Below are positions 1 through 9,645 of a DNA stretch of 64,000 nucleotides, one piece after another. The notes beneath the pieces are model-generated. The model had not been told where the DNA came from. It saw only the letters and a program-made list of their open reading frames with translations, and did not search any database. The number at the start of each line of letters is the position of its first letter. The stretch's first letter is position 1. The translations under genes were made by a program, and so were the position numbers. Source of the stretch: Shewanella sp. UCD-KL21 (GTDB lineage: Bacteria; Pseudomonadota; Gammaproteobacteria; Enterobacterales; Shewanellaceae); the NCBI RefSeq assembly GCF_001957135.1, contig NZ_MPHK01000018.1, forward strand, positions 31,456-95,455. Reading direction: 5' to 3'.

Positions 1-732
1 CAATTAGAAATCGGCCTTTCTTGGACGGCACAGTTTTGTGGCGAAGGTCAAGAGTGCGATTGGGACTCTGCTTGGAAGTCGATTACTGGCCAGCGTGATT
101 GTCGCAATGATACCGGTAGTGGCTGCTCAAATTACGGCAATCAAATGGCGGGTTTTGATGTGCGCTATTCAGATACTTTTTGGGATGTGCCGGTGGGTAT
201 TTTTCTTGAGCGCACCTGTGAAGATTCAAAGGGTGAACCGTGGGAAATAGCCGATTGCGCTAAAATGTATGGTGTAGATACCCGCTTTAGTTTTGCCTCA
301 CAGCAATATAAGCTATTTTTTGAATATACAGATACTATGGTATTTTGCGGTGAAGACCCGAATGCCTTTAATTGCTTCTATGAGCACAGCACCTATAAAA
401 GTGGTTCTCGTAACTATGGCCGCGCGATTGGCAGTACCTATGACAGTGATGCTCAGGTGTATGCACTGGGGTTAATTGGCCAGTTTTCAAATAGCCATGC
501 ATTTACTTCTATTTTACGTTATGCCCAATTAAATAAAGATGGCGAAAGTCCAAGTCATGGCTGGGCGCCGCAGCCACCGAAAGAAGATTTACTCATGCTG
601 GAGCTGTCTTATCGTATGCCATTATTAAGCGGCATGATGACCTTTGGTGGCAGCGTATCGCAATCAGAGTTTGAAGTGGAAGACAGTGAAGTAGATGGCA
701 CTTTATATACTCGTTACCAGTATAAGTTTTAA
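1..732 (+). CDS. Wzi-like capsule assembly / outer-membrane barrel protein, 5' truncated by the window edge
   Basis: The reading frame is open from the first base, so the gene starts left of the window; about 243 C-terminal residues are visible. The sequence alternates polar and aromatic residues in short strands typical of an outer-membrane beta-barrel and ends in Tyr-Lys-Phe, the aromatic C-terminus used for barrel insertion. Several Cys residues sit in loop-like stretches near the visible start (pairs around bases 40-130). The composition resembles the Wzi/capsule assembly family, which anchors surface polysaccharide to the outer membrane. The family call rests on overall resemblance, not on a diagnostic motif. 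A bidirectional terminator follows 50 bases after the stop. Confidence 0.6.
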   Translation, partial: QLEIGLSWTAQFCGEGQECDWDSAWKSITGQRDCRNDTGSGCSNYGNQMAGFDVRYSDTFWDVPVGIFLERTCEDSKGEPWEIADCAKMYGVDTRFSFASQQYKLFFEYTDTMVFCGEDPNAFNCFYEHSTYKSGSRNYGRAIGSTYDSDAQVYALGLIGQFSNSHAFTSILRYAQLNKDGESPSHGWAPQPPKEDLLMLELSYRMPLLSGMMTFGGSVSQSEFEVEDSEVDGTLYTRYQYKF

Positions 733-780
733 TTAAGCGCTGCAATCTACTTAATAAAACCGCTGGCTGAAATTTGCTCA

Positions 781-819
781 ACAAAAAGCCTCAATAGCTA
801 TGCTATCGAGGCTTTTTGT
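781..819. terminator. bidirectional rho-independent terminator
   Basis: Long inverted repeat: arms ACAAAAAGCCTC.ATAGC and GCTAT.GAGGCTTTTTGT around a 3-base loop, with a T run on the plus strand and an A run (T run on the minus strand) at the other end. It sits between the convergent Wzi-like gene and mutM and can serve both. Confidence 0.85.
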
Positions 820-883
820 TTTCTCCACTTAATACTCTTAAGCAAGGTAAGGCTTGTTCAGCGCTATTTCACCCTCAACAATC

Positions 884-1696
884 TTATGTCTGGCATAGCC
901 CACAAAATACCGTGGTGCGTTGACCTAAACGTATTTCACTTAATAGATTGCCGCATTCAGTGCAGTTTTCGCCGCCACGGCCATAAACATGTAACTTTTG
1001 GGCGAAGTAACCGGGTTTGCCATCAGCATTGGTAAAATCTTTTAAGGTGGTGCCGCCTTGTTTAATGGCTTGGGCTAAAATCAGTTTCACTTCAGTTACC
1101 AAAATTGTTAAGCGTTCAATATCAATTGAACCAGCGGCTGCTTGAGGATGAATGCCTGCGGCAAATAGGGCTTCATTGGCATAAATATTCCCCACACCGA
1201 CCACAATGTGATTGTCCATTAAACACAGTTTGATGGCCTTTTTCTTATTGGCGAGGGCATTGTGTAGTTGCACTGGATTAAAGTCTTCACACAGTGGCTC
1301 AGGGCCTAATTTGGCTAATAATGGATGTGCTTCTTCAGGTAATTCATACCATAACCATGCACCAAAGCGTCTTGGGTCATTGAACCTCAGAATGCGGCCA
1401 TTTTCTAACGCCAAATCAATGTGGTCATGTTTTTCTGCTGGGGTGTTGGCTGGTAAAATTCGTAAACTCCCCGACATGCCTAAATGGACTATGGTGATCC
1501 CCGCGTCAGTATCTATCAGTAAATACTTAGCGCGGCGACGTACATTTCGGATAGTTTGGCCGATAATATTGCGGCAAATATCAGGCACAGGCCAACGTAA
1601 CGAACCATTACGAATAATAAGGTCGCGAACGGTTTGATCGACTAAATAGGGCGATATTCCTTGGCGAGTGACTTCAACTTCCGGTAATTCAGGCAT
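884..1696 (-). CDS. mutM: formamidopyrimidine-DNA glycosylase (Fpg)
   Basis: Bifunctional base-excision repair enzyme that removes oxidised purines such as 8-oxoguanine and nicks the abasic site. The protein begins Met-Pro-Glu-Leu-Pro-Glu-Val-Glu, in which the Pro after Met is the catalytic nucleophile and the Glu residues take part in lyase chemistry. The helix-two-turn-helix region lies around residues 150-220. The C-terminus has the four-Cys zinc finger (CTEC ... CGLC, about residues 244-268). The length of 270 residues is normal. A small membrane protein gene ends 11 bases upstream, so the two are probably co-transcribed. Confidence 0.97.
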   Translation of the reverse strand: MPELPEVEVTRQGISPYLVDQTVRDLIIRNGSLRWPVPDICRNIIGQTIRNVRRRAKYLLIDTDAGITIVHLGMSGSLRILPANTPAEKHDHIDLALENGRILRFNDPRRFGAWLWYELPEEAHPLLAKLGPEPLCEDFNPVQLHNALANKKKAIKLCLMDNHIVVGVGNIYANEALFAAGIHPQAAAGSIDIERLTILVTEVKLILAQAIKQGGTTLKDFTNADGKPGYFAQKLHVYGRGGENCTECGNLLSEIRLGQRTTVFCGLCQT

Positions 1697-1707
1697 AGGG
1701 CTCTCTA

Positions 1708-2172
1708 TTATTCTTGTGTGTGGCTGGCAATGATAGGGATGAGTTCAGTACGTAAGCTTGGCGGGATCTGGTACCAATTATCAGCGGCTGACTGCAATAA
1801 CCCATACTGGGGGTAATATTGCCAAAGCTGTCCTTGTGGGGTGTGATTTATCGCAATCACTAACGATTGCGCTGCCGGTAACTGTTGGCGCTCTGCATCA
1901 CTTATGCTGGTGGGGGAGATTGCTAATTGACTCCAAGCCTCGGCTAAAGTTTTACAGTTTAAAACACTTGCAGAGCAGACCCAGCCGTTAGCGCCTTTAT
2001 TAAGCCAAATATCATCGAATTGCAATTGAGTTAACTGGTTAGTTTCATCAAATAATGCTTGGGCATCATCGGGCATTTGATTGGTTTTTGAGTCGATAAA
2101 GGTTAGCACTGCCACCATGAAAACACAGGCAATGATCAGGATGTTATTCCATTTTTTTCGAGATAAGGCCAT
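1708..2172 (-). CDS. small membrane-anchored protein of unknown function
   Basis: 154 residues with a basic N-terminus and one hydrophobic segment (about residues 9-26), followed by a soluble domain of about 125 residues with two Cys (CSASVLNC) that could form a disulfide in the periplasm. This suggests an N-in, C-out single-pass protein. No known family recognised. It ends 11 bases before mutM, so it probably shares its transcript, and it lies 124 bases downstream of moaA, separated from it by a long inverted repeat. Confidence 0.75.
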   Translation of the reverse strand: MALSRKKWNNILIIACVFMVAVLTFIDSKTNQMPDDAQALFDETNQLTQLQFDDIWLNKGANGWVCSASVLNCKTLAEAWSQLAISPTSISDAERQQLPAAQSLVIAINHTPQGQLWQYYPQYGLLQSAADNWYQIPPSLRTELIPIIASHTQE

Positions 2173-2215
2173 AAACTAACGTGCTAGTGATTGTTAGTCT
2201 TAGTGTATATCAAAG

Positions 2216-2259
2216 CTAGCCTTAGTGGGTAACCCTTGGTGGTTATCTGCTAAGGCTAG
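2216..2259. repeat. long inverted repeat in the moaA 3' region
   Basis: Ten-base arms CTAGCCTTAG and CTAAGGCTAG enclose an inner partial repeat (GGTAACC / GGTTATC). There is no T run, so it is not a standard intrinsic terminator. It may stabilise the moaA transcript end or act as an imperfect terminator. Confidence 0.55.
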
Positions 2260-2296
2260 TTAATGAAGGCGGTTGATTTGCGTAAGTAAAAACGGC

Positions 2297-3283
2297 TTAA
2301 CCGCCAGTGGTGTTCATAAATCGCAGAATTTGCACGCCATCATCGGTGCCAAAGTAGTGCTCTTTGGGTTTTTGTTGAATGCCATCCAAAATCGCTTGTT
2401 TTAGCTTATCAATATTACCTGGATGTGCTCTAACAATCGCTTTTAAATCAACCGAGTTTTCATTACCTAAACACAATAATAAACGGCCTTCGACTGTCAC
2501 TCTGACGCGATTACATTCATGGCAGAAGCTATTACTGTGGGGCGAGATAAAGCCAATATGAATACTGTGATCTGCCATTTTGAAATAACGTGCTGGCCCA
2601 CCAGTGCGCTTGCTTGACGGCACTAACGGATAGCGCGCTTCAATAAGGGCTCTGACTTCTTCACTAGAGCAATGACGACTGCGTTTGCGCTCATCAATAA
2701 CCCCTATAGGCATCTCTTCAATAAAGGTGATGTCTAGTTCACGCTCACGACAAAAGTCGATTAAATCTAAGATTTCATGGTCGTTTTTGCCACGCAAAAT
2801 TACCGCGTTGATTTTGATATGCTTAAAGCCTGCAGCTTTAGCGGCATCAATACCTGCAATCACCCGTTCAACTTTACCGTTGCGAGTCATTTCAGTGAAT
2901 AGCTCAGGGTTGAGGGTATCTAAGCTGATGTTCAAGCGCTTTAAACCAGCATCATGCATTGGCTGAGCAAGTTTACTTAAGCGTGAGCCATTAGTGGTCA
3001 TGGATAAATCATCTAAACCAGGCAATTTACCTAATAACTCAATAAGCTTATCGCAATCGGTTCTTACTAAAGGTTCGCCGCCAGTTAAGCGGATTTTCTT
3101 TACTCCGAGTTCGGTAAAGGCTTGTGCAATCCATGCGAGTTCTTCTAAGGTGAGTACTTGCTCTCTAGGCAGAAAGCTTGGATCTTCGCTCATGCAATAT
3201 ACACAGCGAAAATCACAGCGGTCAGTGACCGATAAACGTAAGTACTCTACTTTTCGATTAAAACTGTCGACGATTAAACTCAT
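2297..3283 (-). CDS. moaA: GTP 3',8-cyclase (molybdenum cofactor step 1)
   Basis: Radical-SAM enzyme that converts GTP to the cyclic precursor of molybdopterin. The N-terminal cluster motif CxxxCxxC is visible ([10 protein letters not shown], about residues 22-31), as is the second C-terminal cluster (CHEC followed by a Cys 13 residues later, near residues 258-275). The protein ends with the Gly-Gly tail needed for GTP turnover. The length of 328 is typical. It is the last gene of the leftward tup-mob-moe-moa operon, starting 23 bases after mobB-moeA. Confidence 0.97.
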   Translation of the reverse strand: MSLIVDSFNRKVEYLRLSVTDRCDFRCVYCMSEDPSFLPREQVLTLEELAWIAQAFTELGVKKIRLTGGEPLVRTDCDKLIELLGKLPGLDDLSMTTNGSRLSKLAQPMHDAGLKRLNISLDTLNPELFTEMTRNGKVERVIAGIDAAKAAGFKHIKINAVILRGKNDHEILDLIDFCRERELDITFIEEMPIGVIDERKRSRHCSSEEVRALIEARYPLVPSSKRTGGPARYFKMADHSIHIGFISPHSNSFCHECNRVRVTVEGRLLLCLGNENSVDLKAIVRAHPGNIDKLKQAILDGIQQKPKEHYFGTDDGVQILRFMNTTGG

Positions 3284-3306
3284 GAATTAGTACATCTTAT
3301 GGTTAG

Positions 3307-5121
3307 TTATAACAGTTCAGCAAAAGGCTGAATGAAGACTTGCTGGCCAGGCATGACGGCATCTTCGGCTTCACCGATAATAACCAGACAATTTGCCTTA
3401 ACCATGGAGTTCAACATCCCTGAACCCTGTGCCCCTGTTGAGGTCACATGTAACCGTCCATCATTGCTTAACGAGTAAACACCGCGCACAAACTCTGTTC
3501 GACCAGTGCGGCTTTTTAAGATGCTATCTGTTATTGCAGGTAAATATTGTGGCTGCCAATTACTTTCGCCAGCCAGTTTACGAATTGCAGGTTGTACAAA
3601 TTGTAAAAACGACACCATTACCGCCACGGGATTACCCGGTAAGCCAAAGAATAAACTGTCGTTTACTTGGCCAAAGGCTAATGGTCGACCTGGACGCATA
3701 TTAATGCGCCAGAAGTTTATTTTACCAATTTTAGCTAACACTGTTTTGATGTAGTCAGCATTTCCGACAGAAACTCCACCAGAACTGATCACAATATCGG
3801 CATCAACACTGGCTTGTTGTAGCGCAGCCGTTAATGATGTTTCGCTATCTTCAATAATGCCTAAATCAATGACTTTACAGCCTAACTTTTGCGCCATTGA
3901 TTTAATGGTGTAGCGATTAGAGTCGTAAATACAGTTGGCTTTTAATGGCTCGCCCGGTTGACTCACTTCATCGCCAGTGGAAAACACCGCCACCACAGGT
4001 TGTTTAACCACATCTGCAGAGGCTAACCCCAATGAGGCTAATAAGCCTTGTTCGGCGGCTTGTAAACGATGACCTTTTGCTAATGCTAAGGCATCTTTGG
4101 CAATATCTTCACCAGCAAGTCTGACATGCTGACCGGCATCCACTTTACCTTGTAATTGTACTTGGCCATCTTGTTCAATCACCAATTCACGTGCTTCGAC
4201 AGTGTCAGCGCCCGTTGGCACGGTTGCACCAGTCATAATGCGCACGGCTTCGCCCGGGTTTAATGTGCCTGGATATTGGTGTCCTGCAAGGACTTCACCC
4301 ATTAATTTTAATGGCGCAACAGGGTTACTCGGGCTGTTATCAGCACTGTAAGCAAAAGCGTAACCATCCATTGCTGAATTGGTTTGCTGGGGCACGTTAA
4401 CCGGTGAAATGGCATCGCTCGCGAGTACGCGATTGGCAGCGTCATCGATAGTGACTTGTTCACTGGTTGTCAGTGGCGTAACCATGGCCATAAGTTGCTC
4501 TAAACCTTGGGCAACCGATAAAAATTTCTGCTCATCGCTGACGGGTGTTGCTAGCGCTGGGATCGGTAAAGCCACTTCAGGCGCTTGCCACTTTTGACTG
4601 TATTCAATTACAAAGTCGGCAATTTGGCCGACGTTATTTAAATCGAGTCGGGTTAACTCGGCCGGTGTTTCGGTGTCGTCACAACACGCGATAGCGACAA
4701 TGTTTTCATCATGGGTATGGATCAGTGGCTTGCCGTGGGCGGCGCGGTGCAGTTCAATTTTAGGCAGTTGCAGCTTTTTAAAGCCCTCAACAAGTACGAT
4801 ATCTACTTTATCTGCTTCAATTTGTTTGAGTAAGTGCGGTAATTGTGGGTCACCATCAACCGCGTCTTCAGTCATTAATGCCCAGCGAACATGGGAGGCG
4901 ACCAGCATTTGCTTAGCCCCTGCTTTACGCATTTCGTAACTGTCTTTTCCCGGAATATCCACATCAAAATTATGGTGCGCGTGTTTAATTACTGCTAAAC
5001 GTAACCCACGACGATTTAATTCAGGAATAAGTTGTTTTAACAAGGTGGTTTTACCGGTGCCGCTATAGGCACAGAATCCAAGAACAGGAATACTCAGCGG
5101 ATTGGAAAACGGTATACTCAT
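3307..5121 (-). CDS. MobB-MoeA fusion: MGD biosynthesis adaptor plus molybdopterin molybdotransferase
   Basis: 604 residues. Residues about 10-175 are a MobB domain with P-loop GTGKTT, the GTPase partner of MobA. Residues about 200-604 are MoeA, which inserts molybdate into adenylylated molybdopterin; visible marks are MDGYAF near the MoeA start, a TGA(T/x)PTGAD stretch, and the MoCF-biosynthesis motif SSGGVSVG. The linker between the domains is about 25 residues. Fusion of two cofactor steps in one chain is known in Shewanella-like genomes. It lies between mobA (39 bases upstream) and moaA (23 bases downstream) in the same operon. Confidence 0.95.
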   Translation of the reverse strand: MSIPFSNPLSIPVLGFCAYSGTGKTTLLKQLIPELNRRGLRLAVIKHAHHNFDVDIPGKDSYEMRKAGAKQMLVASHVRWALMTEDAVDGDPQLPHLLKQIEADKVDIVLVEGFKKLQLPKIELHRAAHGKPLIHTHDENIVAIACCDDTETPAELTRLDLNNVGQIADFVIEYSQKWQAPEVALPIPALATPVSDEQKFLSVAQGLEQLMAMVTPLTTSEQVTIDDAANRVLASDAISPVNVPQQTNSAMDGYAFAYSADNSPSNPVAPLKLMGEVLAGHQYPGTLNPGEAVRIMTGATVPTGADTVEARELVIEQDGQVQLQGKVDAGQHVRLAGEDIAKDALALAKGHRLQAAEQGLLASLGLASADVVKQPVVAVFSTGDEVSQPGEPLKANCIYDSNRYTIKSMAQKLGCKVIDLGIIEDSETSLTAALQQASVDADIVISSGGVSVGNADYIKTVLAKIGKINFWRINMRPGRPLAFGQVNDSLFFGLPGNPVAVMVSFLQFVQPAIRKLAGESNWQPQYLPAITDSILKSRTGRTEFVRGVYSLSNDGRLHVTSTGAQGSGMLNSMVKANCLVIIGEAEDAVMPGQQVFIQPFAELL

Positions 5122-5160
5122 AAAGACCTCATTGTTGGCTTGTTACTGTGCTGCCACAGC

Positions 5161-5745
5161 TTACTTGGCATTCTCGATGACAAGTTTTTGTTCAAGTGTG
5201 TTCACATTAACAAATGCATTAGGTTGATCGGCAAAGCTGGTAACAACGTGTTTTTGCTTTTCATACCATAAAAATATTTTTCGATCGCCGGCGTCTAAAA
5301 AGGCCTGCATCGACTGTTTTAATTCAGGTTTTAATAACATCACCACAGGTTGGTGATGCTCGCCATCGCTGGCTACCGCGATATCAGCATCGGCAGCTTT
5401 TAACGAGGCATACATGCGCTCACATAAATCTGTTGGTAGCATGGGGCTATCACAAGGCACCACTAATAATAACTCGGCATCTGTATGCTCCATGGCGGCG
5501 ACCATGCCGGCTAACGGGCCCAAATAACCACTTTCTTTATCACTGATAACCTCAAACCCCAGCTCTGCATATTGTTGCTGGCTTCGATTGGCATTAATGA
5601 TGATGCGATTCACTTGTGGCTGAACTCGCTCAATGGTGTGGCTGATCATTGGCTTGTTATTGAGTTCAACTAAGCCTTTGTCAATCCCGCCCATTCTTCT
5701 GGCCATTCCGCCGGCTAAAATGACGGCATCAATTTGCACTGACAT
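5161..5745 (-). CDS. mobA: molybdenum cofactor guanylyltransferase MobA
   Basis: Transfers GMP from GTP to Mo-molybdopterin to make MGD. The N-terminal nucleotidyltransferase motif [15 protein letters not shown] is clear, with [10 protein letters not shown] (metal-binding Asp) near residue 100. The longer reading frame runs to 5811, but the start at 5745 is chosen because AGGAG lies 8 bases before this ATG and the protein then begins directly at the conserved strand; this gives 194 residues, the family's usual size. The start overlaps the end of the ABC ATPase gene by 17 bases, implying translational coupling. Confidence 0.94.
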   Translation of the reverse strand: MSVQIDAVILAGGMARRMGGIDKGLVELNNKPMISHTIERVQPQVNRIIINANRSQQQYAELGFEVISDKESGYLGPLAGMVAAMEHTDAELLLVVPCDSPMLPTDLCERMYASLKAADADIAVASDGEHHQPVVMLLKPELKQSMQAFLDAGDRKIFLWYEKQKHVVTSFADQPNAFVNVNTLEQKLVIENAK

Positions 5746-6433
5746 ATTGAAACTCCTGTGATTGTTCAACGCTGGGGATATGATCGCTGGCCACAACGTT
5801 GTTGTCAGCAATATGCCAATGCTTCTGACATAAGGCCGTTAAGCCGCAGGTTTGATGACTACTAATAATTAGACCTGTGCCTTCTTGTTTTAGCTGGTTT
5901 ATCATCGCTAAAACCAGTTCTTGCGATTGCTTATCCATATTGGATATTGGCTCGTCTAGCATTAACAATTTAGGTTGGCTTATCCAAGCTCTGGCTAGCG
6001 CTAATCGTTGGCGTTCACCGCCAGATAAGTCAGTGGCATTACTGTGTAATAATGCCCCTAATTGCGCCATGTCGATGGCTTGGTTAATACGCAGCTGAAG
6101 TTGCTCGGCGCTAAACTTGTCTTTAGGTAAGGCGTAGCGCAAGTTGTATTCCACATTACCATCAAACAAGTAGGCATGTTGGTGAAGATAAACCGCTTTG
6201 CCTAGTAAGGTGTTTGGTTGCCACCATTTTGGCGCGGCAAATCCTTCAGCTGTAACTTCACCTAATGACGGCTTTACGATCCCCGCCAGTAGTTTCATGA
6301 GGGTGGATTTACCACTGCCATTGTCCCCTTGCAGGTAAATGACATCGCCTTCACAAAAACTTAGGCTGTCAAAAGCAAACAACTTTCTTGCTTTAAATTG
6401 CACCTGAATGTTTTTCGCGGTCACTTTAACCAT
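5729..6433 (-). CDS. tupC: tungstate/molybdate ABC transporter ATP-binding protein
   Basis: ABC ATPase energising oxyanion import. Walker [10 protein letters not shown] (about residues 36-44), signature LSGGERQR, Walker B LLMLDEP and a switch His (SSHQ) are all visible. The last residues are encoded over the start of mobA. It follows tupB after two bases. Substrate assignment rests on the neighbouring TupA-type binding protein rather than on the ATPase itself. Confidence 0.92.
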   Translation of the reverse strand: MVKVTAKNIQVQFKARKLFAFDSLSFCEGDVIYLQGDNGSGKSTLMKLLAGIVKPSLGEVTAEGFAAPKWWQPNTLLGKAVYLHQHAYLFDGNVEYNLRYALPKDKFSAEQLQLRINQAIDMAQLGALLHSNATDLSGGERQRLALARAWISQPKLLMLDEPISNMDKQSQELVLAMINQLKQEGTGLIISSHQTCGLTALCQKHWHIADNNVVASDHIPSVEQSQEFQYVSAN

Positions 6434-6435
6434 GA

Positions 6436-7143
6436 TTACTGACTCCTTGGCATGGCTTTGCCACGCAGTGAGCCGATGGCGAAATTAATCACAATCGCTA
6501 AAATCAGCAGCACTAATCCTAGTGCGATAGCTTGGGCAAAGTCGCCTTTGCTGGTTTCTAAGGCTATGGCGGTGGGAATATTACGGGTGTGGTGCAAAAT
6601 ATTGCCCCCCACCATCATTGAGCAACCCACTTCAGTCAAAATACGGCTAAAAGCCGCAATAATGGCCAATAATAACGGCACGCGCAGTTCGCGACATACG
6701 GTCCAAATCGCCCGCTGCCAAGATGCCCCAAGGGTGCGGGATGTTTCCCATGCGCGGCGGTCTACACTACTAAATGCCGCTTGCGATAATGCGATTAGCA
6801 CCGGCGCACAAATCATCATTTGCCCTAAAATCATACCTTGCTGAGTAAACAACCAGCGTAAGTCCCCCATTGGCCCATTTCGGGTGAGCAGCAAATAAGC
6901 CAGCAAGCCGATAACGACAGTGGGGATCGACTGTAAGGTTTGCACTATGTTGGTGACAAACCAGCGCCCAGGAAACTGGTAAGATGCCAGCAAAAAGCCC
7001 AACACAATTGATGGGATCAAGGTGATGAGCAGCGCCGCAAAAGAGACGGAAAAAGATACACTTATGATAGACCATACATCGGGGTCTAACGAAAGCAGCA
7101 AGCTAAATGCTTGCTGCAGTAGGGCTAACCAGCCTTCATTCAT
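6436..7143 (-). CDS. tupB: tungstate/molybdate ABC transporter permease
   Basis: Inner-membrane permease of 235 residues with about five to six hydrophobic helices and the cytoplasmic EAA-like loop (ETSRTLGASWQRAIW...LP, about residues 133-155) that docks on the ATPase. The start codon overlaps the tupA stop in a TAATG arrangement, so translation is coupled. The homodimeric TupB/ModB type is expected. Confidence 0.93.
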   Translation of the reverse strand: MNEGWLALLQQAFSLLLSLDPDVWSIISVSFSVSFAALLITLIPSIVLGFLLASYQFPGRWFVTNIVQTLQSIPTVVIGLLAYLLLTRNGPMGDLRWLFTQQGMILGQMMICAPVLIALSQAAFSSVDRRAWETSRTLGASWQRAIWTVCRELRVPLLLAIIAAFSRILTEVGCSMMVGGNILHHTRNIPTAIALETSKGDFAQAIALGLVLLILAIVINFAIGSLRGKAMPRSQ

Positions 7144-7964
7144 TACTTATATGTTGCCTTAAATAATTGCTCTCCCTGAACTTTAAAGTCATTAATCATT
7201 TGCTGAGCCGCTGGGCTAATAAACCAATCGCTTAATGCCTTAGCGCCTTGATGATTCAATTCAGGGTATTTTTCTGCGTTAATTAGGATAATTTGATAAG
7301 GGTTTGCTAAATCGGCGCCGCCTTCGAATGTAATTGCTAAATCTAATTTAGCTTTGTAAGCAACAAACGTTCCACGATCTGTCAGTGTATAGGCTTGTTT
7401 CTCATTGGCCATCAGTAAGGTTTTACCCATTCCTTGGCCAATTGAAGTATAGCCTGAAAAATCCGGTGATACTGAAGCTTGTTTCCAAATTGCGAGCTCT
7501 TTCATATTGGTGCCAGAATTATCACCGCGTGAGATAAAACTGTTGTCCGATGCTGCTATTTTTTGAAACGCTTCAACGACATCATCGCTTGTTGACAGCT
7601 TAGCAGGATCGGCAATTGGGCCTAAAACCACAAAATCGTTTTCCATAATCCCGCGTGGATGAGTGCCATAACCGTCATTAACAAACTTAGCTTCAGCAGC
7701 TGGTGCATGGGTCATTACTACATCGACATCACCTTGACTGGCCAGTTTTAGTGCTTTACCAGTACCCGTGGCGATAACCTGTACCTTATAACCAGATTCA
7801 GCTTCAAATGTTGGCAAAATAGTGCGTAAAAGACCTGAGTTGTCGGTGCTGGTGGTGGTCGCAAGCTTGATCACTTGTTCTGCATTTGCTGAGGCGCTCA
7901 TCAAAGTGCTAGATAATAATGTGACACTGAATGCTGCAGTTATAGCTGATTTTAGACTAAACAT
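7143..7964 (-). CDS. tupA: tungstate/molybdate periplasmic binding protein
   Basis: 273 residues with an N-terminal signal peptide ending near Ala-Asn-Ala (about residue 28). The mature protein starts with the TupA signature TTTS (ATTTSTDNSGLL), which in the family coordinates the oxyanion, followed by the type-2 periplasmic-binding fold (SRGDNSGTN loop near 145). TupA proteins prefer tungstate, but selectivity over molybdate cannot be read from sequence. The ATG is preceded by AAGGA with 7-base spacing. As first gene of the operon it links oxyanion uptake to cofactor synthesis. Confidence 0.94.
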   Translation of the reverse strand: MFSLKSAITAAFSVTLLSSTLMSASANAEQVIKLATTTSTDNSGLLRTILPTFEAESGYKVQVIATGTGKALKLASQGDVDVVMTHAPAAEAKFVNDGYGTHPRGIMENDFVVLGPIADPAKLSTSDDVVEAFQKIAASDNSFISRGDNSGTNMKELAIWKQASVSPDFSGYTSIGQGMGKTLLMANEKQAYTLTDRGTFVAYKAKLDLAITFEGGADLANPYQIILINAEKYPELNHQGAKALSDWFISPAAQQMINDFKVQGEQLFKATYK

Positions 7965-8259
7965 TTTTAATTCCTTGAAGAGATAATCACTAAAACATCA
8001 TATTTATGGGTTAAAAAAACAACATTTACATTAAGTTATCCTAGTTACAAATAGATATAGCAAATAATATGCCAAGGATGTATCTGAAAATGCGGATCAC
8101 GACTAAATTTAAAATTGTGATCTAGATCTCGTGCGAATTATGTTTTTACAGACATATTGTCCCAGTACGCTAATTCTGGTGGGCAAACTGACCCAGCAAT
8201 AGATTTTTAGTGATACGATAAGCTTTAATATAGTCAAAATGTCCAAAGTAGGCCCTCAT
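7965..8259. promoter_or_regulatory. divergent promoter region between tupA and the response regulator; one weak CRP-like site
   Basis: 295 bases without a gene. At 8116-8131, TGTGA-N6-TCTCG matches eight of the ten core CRP positions and is centred on the palindrome GATCTAGATC. The rest is AT-rich. No Moco riboswitch, ModE-type palindrome or sigma-54 -24/-12 element was recognised. Confidence 0.35.
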
Positions 8260-9642
8260 ATGAACACGAATGAATCAAACGAAAAACCGTTACCAACCGC
8301 AGTTTCGGTATTGATTGTGGATGATGAGCCAGGAATGCGCAGTTTTCTTAAAAAGGCGTTATCTAAAAAATTCGCCCTCGTAGAAACTGCTGCCACCATT
8401 GGCGAGGCAGAAAAGCTTCGCAGCCGTGGTCATTTTGATTTACTTATTGTTGATATTCGCTTGCCCGATCGCTCAGGTATCGAGTGGCACGAGGCGCTAA
8501 ATGAGCCGGATCGCCAATCGGACATTATTTTTATGACCGGTTATGCCGATATGGATGTGGCGATTAAAGCCTTAAGAGCGGGCGCTTCAGACTTTATTAT
8601 GAAGCCGTTTCATCTAGAGCAAATGATGACAGCCGTTGACCGCTGTATTGAGCGTCGCCTGTTAAAGCGTGAAAACTTCATGCTCCGCCGTGAGCTTTCA
8701 ACCGGTCACTCAACGACCATGATTGGTAACAGCGATGCCATGATAGAAGTAAAGCAAGTCATTGAACGCGTCGCGCCAACGAATGCCGTGGTTCTCATTG
8801 AAGGTGAGTCTGGTACTGGTAAAGAGCTGGTGGCAAGACAGTTACACCAGCTTAGCGGCCGCACTGGCGCATTTGTGCCGGTTAACTGCGGCGCCATAGC
8901 GCCAGAGCTACTTAGCAGTGAGCTTTTTGGTCACACCGCAGGCGCTTTTACTGGCGCGAAAGGCACCCGTGAAGGTTTATTCAGCTTTGCCTCTGGCGGG
9001 ACAATTTTCTTAGATGAAATTGGTGAAATGCCAATGAAAATGCAAACAGCGCTGTTAAGGGTTTTAGAGCAAAAATCTATCAGACCAGTTGGCAGTGAAA
9101 AAGAAGTCGCCATTGATGTCAGGGTGGTCGCGGCAACAAATCGTTTGTTATCAGAAGAGGTTGCCGCCGGTAACTTCAGAAGCGATTTATATTATCGACT
9201 CAATGTACTTAATATCTTGATCCCCCCTTTACGCACCCGTCCTGAGGATGTCATTGAGTTAACCCACCACTTTACTTGGCAATTAGCCCGTGAATTAGGG
9301 GTTAAAGAGGTGATTTGGAGCCATGAAGATATACAGGTCCTGCAACAGCATGAGTGGCCCGGTAATATTCGTGAGCTGCGCAATATGATTGAGCGCTGTA
9401 TTTTATTGGGTAAACCGCCTGCAGAGTATTGGAAAAAAGCGCCAGAAACAGAGGTCATAACCCAAGCAGGCTTTCCGTTAAATTGGCCATTAAAAGAAGT
9501 GGAAAAACAACATGTGATGAGTGTGGTTGATGCCAATAATGGCAATAAGTCAGCGGCTGCCCGCGATTTAGGGGTGTCTCGAAAAACCTTAGATCGTAAA
9601 TATAAAGAATGGTTTGATGCTGAACCGGATAAGGAAGCTTAA
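8260..9642 (+). CDS. sigma-54-dependent response regulator (NtrC family)
   Basis: 460 residues: receiver domain (about 8-125) with acidic pair DDE, phospho-acceptor Asp in LIVDIRLPD and Lys in MKPF; AAA+ domain (about 140-370) with GESGTGKE Walker A, the GAFTGA loop that contacts sigma-54, and Walker B LDEIGEM; and a C-terminal Fis-type helix-turn-helix (NNGNKSAAARDLGVSRKTLDRK). A start seven codons upstream (8239) is possible, but only the ATG at 8260 has a purine-rich element (GTAGG) at suitable spacing. It is three bases before its kinase gene. The target operon is unknown; no convincing -24/-12 promoter was found in the window. Confidence 0.95.
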   Translation: MNTNESNEKPLPTAVSVLIVDDEPGMRSFLKKALSKKFALVETAATIGEAEKLRSRGHFDLLIVDIRLPDRSGIEWHEALNEPDRQSDIIFMTGYADMDVAIKALRAGASDFIMKPFHLEQMMTAVDRCIERRLLKRENFMLRRELSTGHSTTMIGNSDAMIEVKQVIERVAPTNAVVLIEGESGTGKELVARQLHQLSGRTGAFVPVNCGAIAPELLSSELFGHTAGAFTGAKGTREGLFSFASGGTIFLDEIGEMPMKMQTALLRVLEQKSIRPVGSEKEVAIDVRVVAATNRLLSEEVAAGNFRSDLYYRLNVLNILIPPLRTRPEDVIELTHHFTWQLARELGVKEVIWSHEDIQVLQQHEWPGNIRELRNMIERCILLGKPPAEYWKKAPETEVITQAGFPLNWPLKEVEKQHVMSVVDANNGNKSAAARDLGVSRKTLDRKYKEWFDAEPDKEA

Positions 9643-9645
9643 ATC

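Noticed and set aside
1212..1637. 141-residue plus-strand ORF
   Set aside because: Antisense shadow of mutM without independent support.
4218..4232. TGGCAC...TTGCA resembling a sigma-54 promoter
   Set aside because: Spacing is two bases instead of five, and it lies inside moeA coding sequence.
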